Assembly (NCBI RefSeq): GCF_958979055.1
Contig: NC_084887.1
Coordinates: 38,257,120 to 38,321,119, forward strand
Direction: 5' to 3'
Length of the DNA: 64,000 nt
Source of the DNA: Alnus glutinosa
Taxonomy: Eukaryota > Streptophyta > Magnoliopsida > Fagales > Betulaceae
Each line of letters begins with the position of its first letter. Position 1 is the stretch's first letter. The notes below the pieces were generated by a model that had not been told where the DNA came from, made no database searches, and was given only the letters and a program-made list of their open reading frames with translations. The position numbers and the translations under genes are program-made. This document shows, piece by piece, positions 20,821-31,513 of the stretch.

Positions 20821-22979
20821 GGAAGTAAGCTTTGCTTGAGGAGGGTGTGTGTATGGGTTGGAAGGTAGATGTGGTAACAATATGAGTTCTAAATAGTGGG
20901 AAAGACCAACCTTCAGGCTTCAACGTAGTTTCCTTTTCTCTTTTTCTTTGTTAAATAATATTATTATTATCAGTGCCAAATAGCAATGTATACAGTGTGA
21001 AAGAGTGCTGCTAGGTATTGCTGCTTTTACAGTAAGCACAATTACAAACTGACCTAACAGTTGATGAAATAATTAAACAAAAAATTTGTACGTGTCAATT
21101 TAATTCGCTAGCGGTTGACTTGTCAACCATACGCTCTTAATCTTTCACCAGCATTGGCACATCAGTTTATACAGAGATTGTAATACTCGAAGCATTTTTC
21201 ACAATAAAAAGAGAACTTGAAGGATTAGGTTCTCCGGTAATTGGCGAGTACATGTGAGAGAGCCAATGTGAAACCTACCTATCTGAGTAGGTTGCTAGAC
21301 AACTTAAAATTTATTTAAGCAAGTGGATTCACGTGGACTCTCTCACTTCAATTAAGCAGTCAGTTGATTACTTGAGACTTAAGTTTCATGTTCTCTGCAA
21401 TATTCCTCCTTCAATTTGTTTTTTGCTCCTTAATGGCACCTTACGTGTTTCCTTCTAAAATGAACAAAACTGGGGAATATTTTCCTAGCAAAGAAAAAGA
21501 CAAGGGTAGGTGCTCATGAATCAATTAAGGGCTCCAAATGTGATACTCCATAAAATTAATATGGTGAATTGAAAAAGCTGATATCAAATCCAATTTAATC
21601 ACTTCAGACACCTAAAAATAGGATTTGGTGTGATGTAGTTAAAATTTAATTTTGCTCACTTTCTCTTTCTCGTAAGTAAGGAAGAATTTCACTTATAACC
21701 TTTAAACTTTCACTCATTTTAAAAAAAAAGGTACATAAACTTTAAAACGTCTCAATTTAGAGTATCAATTATTCAGAAAATTTCAATCTCAGTCCCTTAT
21801 TAGAATTTTCCGTTAATCTTATCAAAATTTTCAAAATGCCTATGTTAATTTTTTTTTTTAAAAAAAATTAAATATTTAGGCATGAGCATTTTTGCAAATT
21901 CCGTTAAATTATCACCAACATTTAAATCCTAACAATTTTTTTTTTTTATTTTTTTTTCTAAAAAAAAAAAAATAGATATTTTGAGAATTTTGACAGGATG
22001 TAACGCAAACTGTAATGGAGGACTGAGATTGAAACTTTCTTAAAAATAGATACCCTAAAAGTTTAGGTACTTTCAAAAGGGGAGAAAATTTAAGAGTTAT
22101 AAGTAAAGTTCTCTCCATAAACAATTTAGAATTAAATCTTAACGGGTGAAAAATTATAAAAAATAGACCACAGTTTTTGTAGAGTGGATAATGAATTTAG
22201 TAAAATAAGAACAACAATTGAATATACCATGAAAGAAAATCCTGTTTATTGGTATCTTTTGACTAGAAAGAAAATTACATTGAAAAGTGGTATTTCTACA
22301 TTAAATTCGGGGTTTTCTTTCGCTCTAATTACAGTGAGAACATAGAAGGTACTGATCAGTGATCGAGACTCCATTCCCTTTTGCTTTTGAAAAACAGAGG
22401 CAATGGAAGGCACTAATGACTCGTATTGCCATTGGTGGAGAACTTCGGCCATTTTTTCTTGCCCTGATCTCTTCTATTTTTGCTTGCCTTTTGCCATTTG
22501 GGTTTGCATTTGACGCGTCAAGGAAGTGTATTGGGCAAGGCTTCAGCTGGCAGACCATATATATACACCACAAAGAAGCAGAAAGGTTACATTTTGGTCA
22601 CAACTTTATCCATTTATGGACAATTCTCATAGCTTCTCAGAACCACCCTTTGAAAGGGATTTAGCAATGAGGCCCATGAGGGGTCTGGTGATGCACTTAA
22701 TTGCTTGCCATTATTGAATAAATAGAAATAAAGAAAGAATAAGTGACTTTAAAAAAAAAAAAAAAAAAGTAATCAAGTGCATTGCAACCGGTAGGAAACT
22801 TCTGGTTGGGTATTATCCAAAAAAAAAACTAAAAAAGCTTAAGCAAATATGAAAATGTTGTTTTAATCATTTAATTCTAAGAAATATAATATAGCATGAC
22901 AAGAATATATATATATATATATAACTCATGTTAGTTGCTATAGATTCAATGATATGGTCGTTCTCTTCTTTCTGTAGCA
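20821..22979. other. Divergent promoter region, LEA2-like to DUF642 gene (copy 1)
   Basis: Holds the upstream region of both genes of duplication copy 1. It contains the fold-back MITE at 21680-22116, a block shared with copy 2 (about 22464-22560, ending GGCAGACCATATAT), a stretch of about 300 bp absent from copy 2 (about 22563-22863) and a short TA run (about 22905-22922) just before the DUF642 start. No other gene is seen. Confidence 0.55.
21680..22116. mobile_element. Fold-back MITE, copy A
   Basis: The arms pair over about 140 bp: left GGAAGAATTTCACTTATAAC against the reverse-complemented right GGAGAGAACTTTACTTATAA, and further in CAATCTCAGTCC on both. The centre is A/T homopolymers. A second member of the same family lies at 25875-26318. 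No coding sequence. Confidence 0.75.
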
Positions 22980-24616
22980 ATGAAAATGAAGGCAGAAAAG
23001 ATTTTTCTTTCACTTCTGTTCATGGGAATGGCATCCGCAGGTAATATCAGCAACACAGTTCAATCTTTACTAGACATTATACCAAAAACCGAAACTTAAG
23101 ATATATCCATTCATAGCAAAGAAAGCTATCTTTTCTTGTCTAACATATTTGCTAACGTATATGATATTCATCTACAGATCTTCTTCAGAATCCAGATTTT
23201 GAATCCCCACCAGCAAACTTGAAGGGAAATTCCACCTCCTCATTTATGCTATTGAGCCAAAGCAACGAGGTTCCGGGATGGACATTTGAAGGAACAATAC
23301 AGTATGTAACAGCTAGTCAGGACACATCACTGCTAGAGAATGGACATGCCATACAATTGTGTCAAGATGGCAAAATCAGCCAGACTTTCATCGCTAATGG
23401 CGGTATTACGGATTACGTGCTTACCTTTGCAGTTGCCCCGGGTGATCGGAATTGTTCACACCATGTTTATGTAGTGATTTCAGTGCCACATAGTACGAAG
23501 GTCTTTTCTTTGAAGCAACAGTATGGGAAGGAAACATGGGAGAGATATGGTCACTACTTGGGCAGTTGGGGCGAGGGAGAGCCTGTTAATCTTGTGTTTC
23601 AAAGTATAAGAGTAGAATCGAATCCCAACACCAAATGTTGGCCTGTAATTGACTCGCTTCTTCTTAAGAGCGTTGGAACACTTTCTGATGCCAATGGTAA
23701 GTACATTTCTAGTTCTCCACAAGAGTTGAAAATATTCCGTCAATCTAAGTCGTGATTTTCAATCAACAATTGTGGATAAATAGGGTTCAAATTATGTCAA
23801 TGTTGTTGCCAAGGATTAGGATGTTGGTTGCAACATAGCATCAACTTTATTGCTAGTGTTTAGCATATCATATTCTGTAATTCATCTCTTTAGTCAAACT
23901 CTGCTTTAGGAGTAATATATCTGCAGAAGTATTTTAGGCTGTTCGATAAAATGAGTTATGGACAACAAAGTCAGTCGCATTTTCACCATTATGAAAGTCT
24001 TGTATGCAATTTTTGGTTGGACACAGATAACCTACTGCCAAATGGAGGATTTGAAACCGGCCCTGATTTCCTGAGTAACTCTACTGGGGGAATTCTACTT
24101 GCTGAAAATATTCCAAGTGCATTTCAATCTCCATTAAAACTATGGTATGTGTTAGGAACTGTCAAATACATAGACTCCAAAAACTTCTTTGTCCCACAAG
24201 GCAATGCCGCAATAGAGATTGTCTCAGGAGTTTCAGCTGGCATACAAACAGAAGTAATACTTAAAAAAGGCTCTAAGTATAGCTTGGAGTTCACATTGGG
24301 AGATGCTAATGACACTTGTGTGGGTGATTTCGTAGTTGGGGCTCAAACAGGATCAACTTCCCAGAACTTTTCGTTGGCAAGCAATGGCACTGGCTCAGCC
24401 AAGAAATTCTCTTTGACATTCAAGGCAAAAACAAGTGCAACTCCTATCAGTTTTCTCAGCTATACAACAATCCAGACAAGAGATGGTGTATACTGTGGTC
24501 CTGTGGTTGATGATGTAGTTTTGCGTGCTTCTTATGGGATGAAACTAGAAATGCAGTTGAAGGTTCTGATTTATTTATATATACTGGGAGCCATTCTATA
24601 TTTCCTTTGGAGATGA
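22980..24616 (+). CDS. DUF642 cell-wall protein, duplicate 1
   Basis: Exons 22980-23040, 23178-23696 and 24027-24616 give 389 residues. Exon 1 is a signal peptide (IFLSLLFMGMASA). Two DUF642 repeats follow: LLQNPDFESPP...VPGWTFEGTIQYVTA with a paired-cysteine end (about 21-193), and DNLLPNGGFETGPDF...VKYIDSKNFFVPQGNAAIEI...GDANDTCVGDF...YCGPVVDDVVL. The galactose-binding-like fold binds wall polysaccharide and pectin methylesterase in characterised members. Unlike classical DUF642 proteins it ends in a hydrophobic tail (VLIYLYILGAILYFLW), which could be a membrane or GPI-attachment signal. It shows strong similarity to duplicate 2 at 27778. Confidence 0.9.
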
Positions 24617-25175
24617 TGACAATCACTTGTTTACTATAGAAGCTGAGCAGCTTGATCATTTGAGGAGTTACATTGCCTTCTGTTGCAGAGGAATGTCGAT
24701 CACAGACTCTGTAAAAATTATCCATTATTTCTTTCTATTTTTAAAGAATACAGCCAACTAGGAAGCAGAGGAAAAATATTGTCATAAGCAAAAGTTTATC
24801 TAGAAAATTTGAGGAAAACTGGAGAAAACTATCCACTTAATACTTTACTTAACACTACTGTGGTCTACCTTAGGCTACAATTAAGTTTATGATTAGTAAA
24901 AGTGGAGATATTGTTCCAAAAAACAAAATTAATAATAAATAAAGATTTAACAAGATACAAGCTTTTTGATCAGATTAGATTTTGGATTCATTCCAGAGCA
25001 AGGGGAGTTAAACTATCAAATGCGCAAAAAAGAAATCTGCCTAAAAAATTCAAGAATGATAACCATTAGAGTGAAAAATAGTTAAGTAAATAAATATGTC
25101 ATGCATGTATTAATTGGTCAATTATAAAAGCCTGTTATTCTGATCATAACATGTCCGATCGGATATTAATTAAAC

Positions 25176-25640
25176 TCAATCTAGCAACTCCCACTGGCTG
25201 TAGCAATAGTAGCATACATCCTTGACTGCCCTCCTTTGGATGAGTTTGTGAACTTGACATAAGAGCATAAGGACGATTCTTTGTGAAAAATCCACAATGG
25301 ACCAAACCCAAGTGAAGACCTCAATATCCACTTCTCCACGCTCAATATCCAACCCCTCATCATCATCATCATGTTCACTGGACGGTGTACGAGGTAATGC
25401 TGTACTACCCTGAGGGGAAGATTGGATGGAGGTCGTGCACAGGGAGTGACCACAGTAAACAATGGTGTACTTTAGGCTCACATGCTTGTTGGTGCTATTG
25501 ACAGGAGTGACTAGGTTGAGGTCCCATTTTGTGGTTCTATGGGAGGCAATAGTCACGTTGGAGATACAAGTGATGGAGGACTCTGGCTCGACACGCATCT
25601 CAATCTGGGCTCTTGGGTTTGTGATAAAGCAGATTATTAG
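25176..25640 (-). pseudogene. Truncated LEA2-like copy (duplicate 2)
   Basis: Homologous to the gene at 20185-20820. The recognisable part starts at FITNPRAQIEMRVEPESS; the N-terminus and membrane helix are gone, replaced by unrelated sequence. The frame shifts once after RGEVDIEV, because the C-terminal WIFHKESSLCSYVKFTNSSK block continues in another frame. It keeps a VSLKYT block. With no start, no anchor and a frameshift it cannot make the parent protein. The truncation point touches the perfect hairpin at 25646-25712 and the LTR remnant beyond. Confidence 0.85.
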
Positions 25641-25645
25641 AAAAA

Positions 25646-25712
25646 AAAACTCCTTCAATCATGAAGAGCTTCATGTTCTCTGCAAGAAGCTCTTCATGAT
25701 TGAAGGAGTTTT
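25646..25712. repeat. Perfect 27-bp inverted repeat with 13-nt loop
   Basis: Arms 25646-25672 and 25686-25712 pair without mismatch around a 13-nt loop (25673-25685). It lies exactly at the break of the LEA2-like pseudogene. It may have arisen by template switching at a repair junction. A small-RNA hairpin is another possibility, but nothing else supports it. Confidence 0.9.
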
Positions 25713-26910
25713 CACCGAGGAAGAGGATTGGGGCGATGGACTAAAACAAACAAATTGGCCTCGAGGACAAGGGGAAATCCAAGGGGGTGGAATGTTATGA
25801 AGTCACGTGGAATTAAAGGATATTGCATGCTGGGGAGTAGTAGTCTTTCAATTGATATAAGTCTTTTCGATCGAGGAAAACTTCACTTATAATTTATGAT
25901 CTTTCATCATTTTTGCAATTAAGTATTCAAACTTTAAAAAATGTCATTTTATGGTATCTTTCTTTCAATTTCAATCATCCGTTAGAATTTTCCGTTAAAT
26001 TTTATCAAAATTCTCAAAATACTCTTGTGTAATTTTTTTTTTTTTTTTTTTTTTTAAATTATAAAAAATTTCAAAGATTCAGACATGGATATTTTTGAAA
26101 AAAATTCGTTTAATTCTGACCGACACCTAAATCTTTGCAATTTTTTCTCTCTTTTTTTTCCTAGAAAAAATAAGAGGTATTTTTTGGCAAGATTTAATAG
26201 AAAATTCTAACTGATGGTTGAAATTGAAAAATAGATACCTTAAATTGACACTTTTTAAAGTTTGAATACTTAATTACAAAAGTGATGAATGATCAAGAGT
26301 TATAAGTAAAGCTTTCCCTTTAGTTTGAGTACAGAACTACGGTGCAAAGTTATAGTCTTTCAATTGCGGTTGGTCTTTTAGTTTGAGCAATAGTAAGGCT
26401 ATGGTGGGCAAGTATCCAATCGAGTCCTTGTTGGAGAGTCTAACTCCAAGTTAGGGAGTATCTCCAAGTCGTCAAGTTCTCTCTATTTAAAGGGATGAAC
26501 ATTATAATAAAAGGCATGCAAATTCAATTCTCAAATCTTGTGTTTGGAAAAGATTTTAGGTTCACTCAAAACCTATCAATTTCTCAAAACAGGTAGGAAG
26601 AAGACGCTTAATCCAGCTTCTTTTCTAGTCGAAAGGCGCATTACAAGATCTTTTACATATTCACGTAACATGTTGGTTATGCTGGCAAGAATATATTCCG
26701 GGAGGTCTCATTCCAAAGCCTTTTGCATTGCCTCTTACTGCTGCCCTTCGTGGTTGCTTATGTTCTCGTAATGGGCCGAGTCATTTGTTTTGCAGATGGT
26801 TCACTTGTCCTTTGGTTACCGCATCGTTTTCAGGATGCATGAGCCATGAGGGCTGTCGTTTGAGTTTACCAATAAAATTCTTTCGACTTGAATTTACGTT
26901 TAACATTAAC
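25713..26910 (+). mobile_element. Broken remnant of an LTR retrotransposon (probable solo LTR side)
   Basis: Fossil. A short internal-region end with a purine-rich tract (about 25770-25792) is followed by an LTR-like start TGTTATGA at about 25793. Further on is a promoter-like stretch (CTATTTAAAG at about 26487) and a U5-like tail with no certain end near 26910. A fold-back MITE is inserted in it at 25875-26318. No coding domain remains; it is clearly broken and only a fraction of an element. The family is not identifiable from what is left. Confidence 0.45.
25875..26318. mobile_element. Fold-back MITE, copy B
   Basis: Same family as 21680-22116. Arms start GGAAAACTTCACTTATAA and, reverse-complemented, GGGAAAGCTTTACTTATAA, with AATTAAGTATTCAAACTTTA inside both arms. 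It is inserted within LTR-like sequence, so it arrived after that element and independently of copy A. Confidence 0.75.
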
Positions 26911-27777
26911 ATTTTAATCTTGTGATAAAATTAGGAAAAGAAAAAGAAAGATGGGAATTTTCGGAAAAGTGGTGATAAAGAGAGAGAAAATGAGTGCGAG
27001 AGAGAGACTGACGTAGCGGAAGACTTAATAACAACAATTAGAAGTGTCTGTGTCTTCTAATTAAAAGATAAAATTAACTCCGTAAAATGTTTGAGAAAAT
27101 TCTCTGATTTGATAAATATTCAATTGTATGATTATTACATCGCAAACTTACGTATTTATAGAAGATAAACACTTGTAAAGAAAGTAAACATGATCCTAGT
27201 AGTAATAGTAAACTTAGTCCCTAATATAAATAGTAAACTTAATCCTAGTAGGAAAATACTTGTGGAGAAAATAAACCCAATCCTAGTAAGGAAAGGAAAT
27301 AATTATTAAATCCTAATAAAAGTATAAAGTCAATAAAGGGGTTATGAGGTTTATAGAGACAGATGATATGATAGAAGTTGAGATTTAATTACGCGTCAAG
27401 TTGATTAGTTGAGAATTAAAGTTTCATGTTCGATCCCTCCACAATATATATTTCCTCCTTAAATTTGTTTTTTTTTTCTTTCTCCTTACGTGTTTTGGCT
27501 TACTTTGAACCATTGATAGAGAAGTACCTGGGCCATTTTTCCTTGCATGGAATCGCATTAACCCTGATCTCTTCTATTTTTGCTTGCCTATTGCCATTAG
27601 GGTTTGCATTTGACGCGTGAAGGAAGTAAATTGGGCAAGGCTTTAGCTGGCAGACCATATATCATTTAATACTAGGAAATATAATATAGCATGCACATGC
27701 CAAGAAAATATATATATATATATATAATTCATTTGCCATAGATTCAATGCTATGGTCGTTCTCCTCTTTCTGTAGCA
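26911..27777. other. Spacer and promoter of DUF642 duplicate 2
   Basis: AT-rich. From about 27380 it aligns with copy 1 (AAAGTTTCATGTTC, then CCCTGATCTCTTCTATTTTT at 27563), so this part is the shared promoter. The part before about 27330 has no counterpart in copy 1 and no recognised feature. A TA run precedes the start codon at about 27710-27725. Confidence 0.5.
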
Positions 27778-29512
27778 ATGAAAAGGCAGCCAGAAACGAT
27801 TATTCTCTCACTTCTGCTCATGGGATTGGCATCTGCAGGTAATATCTGCAACAAGTTCAATCTTTACTAGACATTTTACCAACATATTTTCTTGTCTTGT
27901 CTAACATATTTTCTAACGTATATGATCTTCAACTACAGATCTTCTTCAGAATCCAGATTTTGAATCCCCACCAGCAAACTTGAAGGGAAATTCCACCTCC
28001 TCATTTTTGCTACTGAGCCAAAACAATACGGTTCCGGGATGGACATTTGAAGGCACAGTACAGTATGTAACAGCTAATCAGAACATGTCACTGCCAGGGA
28101 ATGGACATGCCATACAACTGTGTCAAGATGGCAAAATCAGCCAGACTTTCATCGCTAATGGAAGCATTGTGGATTACGTGCTTACCTTCACCATCGCTCC
28201 GGGTGGTCGGAATTGTTCAGACAATGCTGATGTAGTGATTTCAGTGCCAGATAGTACAAGGGTCTTTTCTTTGAAGCAACAGTATGGGAAGGAAACATGG
28301 GAGAGCTATGGTCACTACTTGGGCAGGTGGGGCGAGGGGGAGCCTGTTAATCTTGTGTTTCAAAGCCAAACAGCAGAATCGAATTACAATTCCACATGTT
28401 GGCCTGTAATTGACTCTCTTCTTCTTAAGAGCTTTGGAACACTTCCTGATGCCAATGGTAAGTACATTTCTAGTTCTCCACAAGAGTTGAAAATTTTTCA
28501 TGAATCTAATTAAGTCAAGATTTCAATCTAGAATTTTGGATAAATGGGTTTCAAATTATTCCAATGTTTGTTGCCAAGGATTAGGGTATTGGTTTCAAGT
28601 TCAATATTTTCCTTCATGGGTTCAATAAAATGCATTATGCAGATTTTTACAACCTCCCTCGTTGTAATTCATCTATGGCTTGCAACATAGCATCAGCTTT
28701 ATTGCTAGTGTTTATCATATCATGTTCAATAATTCATCTCTTTAGTCAAACTATGCTTTAGGAGTAATATATGTGCAGAAGTTCTTTTAGGCTGTTCAAT
28801 AAAAAGCATTATGCAGATTGTTCTCAAAGGAGAACAAAGTCAATCGCATTTTCACAATTATGAAAGTCTTGTTTGCAATTTTTGGTTGGACACAGATAAC
28901 CTACTGCCAAATGGAGGATTTGAAGCCGGCCCTGATTTCCTGAGTAACTCTACTGAGGGAATTCTACTTGATGAAAATCCAAGTGCGGTTCAATCTCCAA
29001 TACAACTATGGTCTGTGTTAGGAACTGTCAAATACATAGACTCCAAACACTTCTTTGTTCCACAAGGCAATGCTGCAATAGAGATTGTCTCGGGAGTTTC
29101 AGCTGGCATACAAACAGCAGTAATACTTAAAGAAGGCTCTAAGTATAACTTGGAGTTCACATTGGGAGATGCTAATGACACTTGTGTGGGAGATTTCATA
29201 GTTGGGGCCCAAACAGGATCAACAACCCAGAATTTCTCGTTGGCAAGCTCTGGCACTGGCTCAGCCAAGAAATTATCTGTGACATTCAAGGCAAAAACAA
29301 GTGCAACTCCAATCAGTTTTCTCAGCTATACAACAATCCAGACAAGAGATGGTGTATACTGTGGTCCTGTGGTTGATGATGTAGTTTTGCGTGCTTCTTA
29401 TGGGCTGAAACTAGAAATGCAGTTGAAGGTTCTGATTTCTTTATATATACTGGTAGCCATTCTACAATTCCGATCCATTGGAGATGATATCAAGCAGTTG
29501 TTTACCATATAA
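27778..29512 (+). CDS. DUF642 cell-wall protein, duplicate 2
   Basis: Exons 27778-27838, 27939-28457 and 28896-29512 give 398 residues with the same phases as duplicate 1. Signal peptide IILSLLLMGLASA, then two DUF642 domains with the conserved blocks LLQNPDFESPP, QLCQDGKISQTFIANG, DNLLPNGGFEAGPDF, FVPQGNAAIEIVSGVSAGIQ and YCGPVVDDVVL. Predicted secreted, wall-associated. The first two exons have exactly the lengths of duplicate 1. Near the 3' end a length difference of about 5 bp relative to duplicate 1 shifts the last codons, so the hydrophobic tail is shorter and ends in a polar FRSIGDDIKQLFTI. This may change membrane attachment between the two paralogues. Confidence 0.9.
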
Positions 29513-29545
29513 GCTTAGCAGCTTGATCATTTGAGAGTTACAATG

Positions 29546-30023
29546 AGATTGTATTGGGCATGTTAAGCATTTTATAAAATCTGCGGTTTTAAATTGTTAA
29601 GGAAATTCCTACAGATACTGTTCAAAAACAGAGAAGAAAAGAATTAATAAATAAAAATTTAGGGCTGACTGACCAGTCCAAGATTGAGAGAGTAATTAAT
29701 GGGAATAGGGACAAAAATATTAAACAAAAATATCACTTCATTTAAGAGAATCCTGATAATTAATGATTTGCCGTCATTAATCTTGGAAAGCAAGTGCAAC
29801 AGGGAAGGGATGACTGAATACTCGACCCCGGTCTGTCCCCAAATACAGGATAGAATGTCAAAGGCAATGTCGGATTTCCATCACCAACGTAACTTAGTGG
29901 AAAAGAATTAATAAGGAAGTGAAAGCATCCACAGGCCATAAATGAAAAGTACGGAAATACATGTAATATGTAATAAACATTTTTATCAAGGTAGTCACTC
30001 CATCTCTGAACTTACTTTCTCTT

Positions 30024-30064
<41 letters not shown>

Positions 30065-30882
30065 GGAAGAGCTTTTAGGAACAATCCTTGCTAACTTAAC
30101 CGTCGGAGGAGGCGTCGCCAGGACACCCTCGACGCACCTTTGTTTTGCAGGCTCTCGAAGGAAAGTTCAACCTAGCGGCCTCATCACTCAAGACAACTTT
30201 CAAAGTCAACCCAATCCACGGCTGACACGTCGTCATAAAAAATTCGACATCAACAAAATTGAAAAAAAAAGTTCTTTAAACTATCTTGCACGGCCATATC
30301 AAAATAAAATTGGCCCTTAATTGCAAGGCTTGTGGAATGTGATCCACTAGACCTAATCAATGATCTTTTAAGATTTCTTTTGATGAAAAAGTTACACCTA
30401 CCTCTCTTTTATAACTTGTTGACAAGTGTGAGTATGTAATTTTAGGGTGTTAAAATTTTTGTTTAGTGGCTAAGGTATCTCCAAACTTGGAACAAATACG
30501 TTCCTTGTTATGGATCGGAATCCCTGGAAGTTTTTTGTGCAAATTGGCTGCAATTTAGGCAGAAAATGAGAAAAGGGGTACAAGGATCGGGTGCCACCGG
30601 GAGCAACCCTATCTGTCGGGGCTGCCTGGATTGGCTATCCTCATCCTCCTTGTTATATTTACTGTTCAAGTTTTGGGCCATGATATGATACCCTATTTTT
30701 AAGTACGTTTTAACTGGAAAAAAGAGGATATTACTATTTGAACAAGATCTGTCACCAAGTGATTTGTGCGAAATTAAGGCATTCCATCAAACATAATCCT
30801 ACAATACTCCCTCCTATACATGCTTGTTAATCATTATTTAGAGGATTGACTGATGGAAATATACACCCTTTTGTCTTCCCTG
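29546..30882. other. Spacer with CT microsatellite
   Basis: About 1.3 kb without a supported gene. A CT microsatellite runs at about 30029-30060. The flanking sequence up to 30320 is somewhat GC-richer but shows no domain. The minus-strand small-protein gene that follows should have its 3' UTR at the right end. Confidence 0.55.
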
Positions 30883-31272
30883 TTAACCCTTCATCTTCCG
30901 AGAAATGGGTGACTGTGGGCAAGGTGCTTCACTACCACATGAATCCGGACTCTGGGCCATCTTGAAAATCTCGTTCTTGTGTGAAGGAGCCAAGGTTTCA
31001 CTGTCCGGGAAAATTTTAGACCATGGATCAGAAGACAAAATTTCAGCGTCTGGTGGTGGTGGGCATGGCTCTGAAGTTGGAAAGATATCAGAAGAACATG
31101 ATGACGATGGTGACTGCGTCAGAGATTGAAGAATGGAATGCTCGGGCAATGTTGGAGCAGCTGAAGAATATGGTTGCCCAATAGAAGGAAGAGCCAAACA
31201 CGTCAGAGTAGCCAAAAAAAGAAGGGAAGCCAAGGCAGAGGAAGAAAATGCGAGGTGGGAAATGGAAGCCAT
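30883..31272 (-). CDS. Small secreted protein of unknown function
   Basis: 129 residues from the ATG at 31272. The N-terminus is a clear signal peptide (SALASLLFLATLTCLALPSIG, cut probably near residue 33). The rest is Ser/Pro rich with two cysteine-proline blocks, SEPCPPPPDAE and SEAPCPQSP, and repeated acidic-Pro motifs (IFPTSE, IFPDSE). The basic end is SRKMKG. A good TATA box lies 48-55 bp upstream, which supports a real transcribed gene. No family was recognised; a peptide precursor or a wall-linked Pro-rich protein are the simplest ideas. It is far from its neighbours and shares no obvious context. Confidence 0.6.
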   Translation of the reverse strand: MASISHLAFSSSALASLLFLATLTCLALPSIGQPYSSAAPTLPEHSILQSLTQSPSSSCSSDIFPTSEPCPPPPDAEILSSDPWSKIFPDSETLAPSHKNEIFKMAQSPDSCGSEAPCPQSPISRKMKG

Positions 31273-31319
31273 GGTGTATTAGCTATGTGGGCGTGCAGTG
31301 CATTAGAAAGGACAGTGAG

Positions 31320-31327
31320 TATTTATA
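31320..31327 (-). promoter_or_regulatory. TATA box of the small secreted protein gene
   Basis: TATAAATA on the minus strand, about 50 bp upstream of the ATG at 31272, in the context CCTATAAATACTCAC. The short distance implies a 5' UTR of roughly 20 nt. Confidence 0.6.
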
Positions 31328-31462
31328 GGAAGAAGCCCCTCATGACATGCAGAACTTTAAGGAGTGCAGAGAAAGTTACGACCATTTGACTACACTCACA
31401 TGCATCACCATAGTTCTTACCCTCTCTTGAAATGGCATGTTCACAATCATGACTGATACCCT

Positions 31463-31465
<3 letters not shown>

Positions 31466-31512
<47 letters not shown>
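31466..31512. repeat. GA microsatellite
   Basis: About 23 GA units, with a shorter GA run at about 31579-31597. Simple sequence upstream of the small secreted protein gene. GA tracts can bind BBR/BPC factors in plants, but no role is shown here. Confidence 0.9.

Positions 31513-31513
<1 letters not shown>

Larger units (their letters stand above)
19806..29545. repeat. Tandem segmental duplication of a two-gene unit
   Basis: Copy 1 (about 19806-24670) and copy 2 (about 24806-29545) each begin with the same block (TTTGAGGAAAACTGGAGAAA), then a minus-strand LEA2-like gene, a spacer, and a plus-strand DUF642 gene. The block upstream of each DUF642 gene also matches (CCCTGATCTCTTCTATTTTT at about 22464 and 27563). 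The copies differ by insertions: a fold-back MITE and about 300 bp (22563-22863) in copy 1; an LTR remnant plus a MITE in copy 2. Coding exons stay far more alike than spacers. Confidence 0.88.

Noticed and set aside
25646-25712. microRNA precursor
   Set aside because: The stem is perfect and short with a junction position that suits a repair artefact; no mature/star asymmetry or conserved sequence can be shown.
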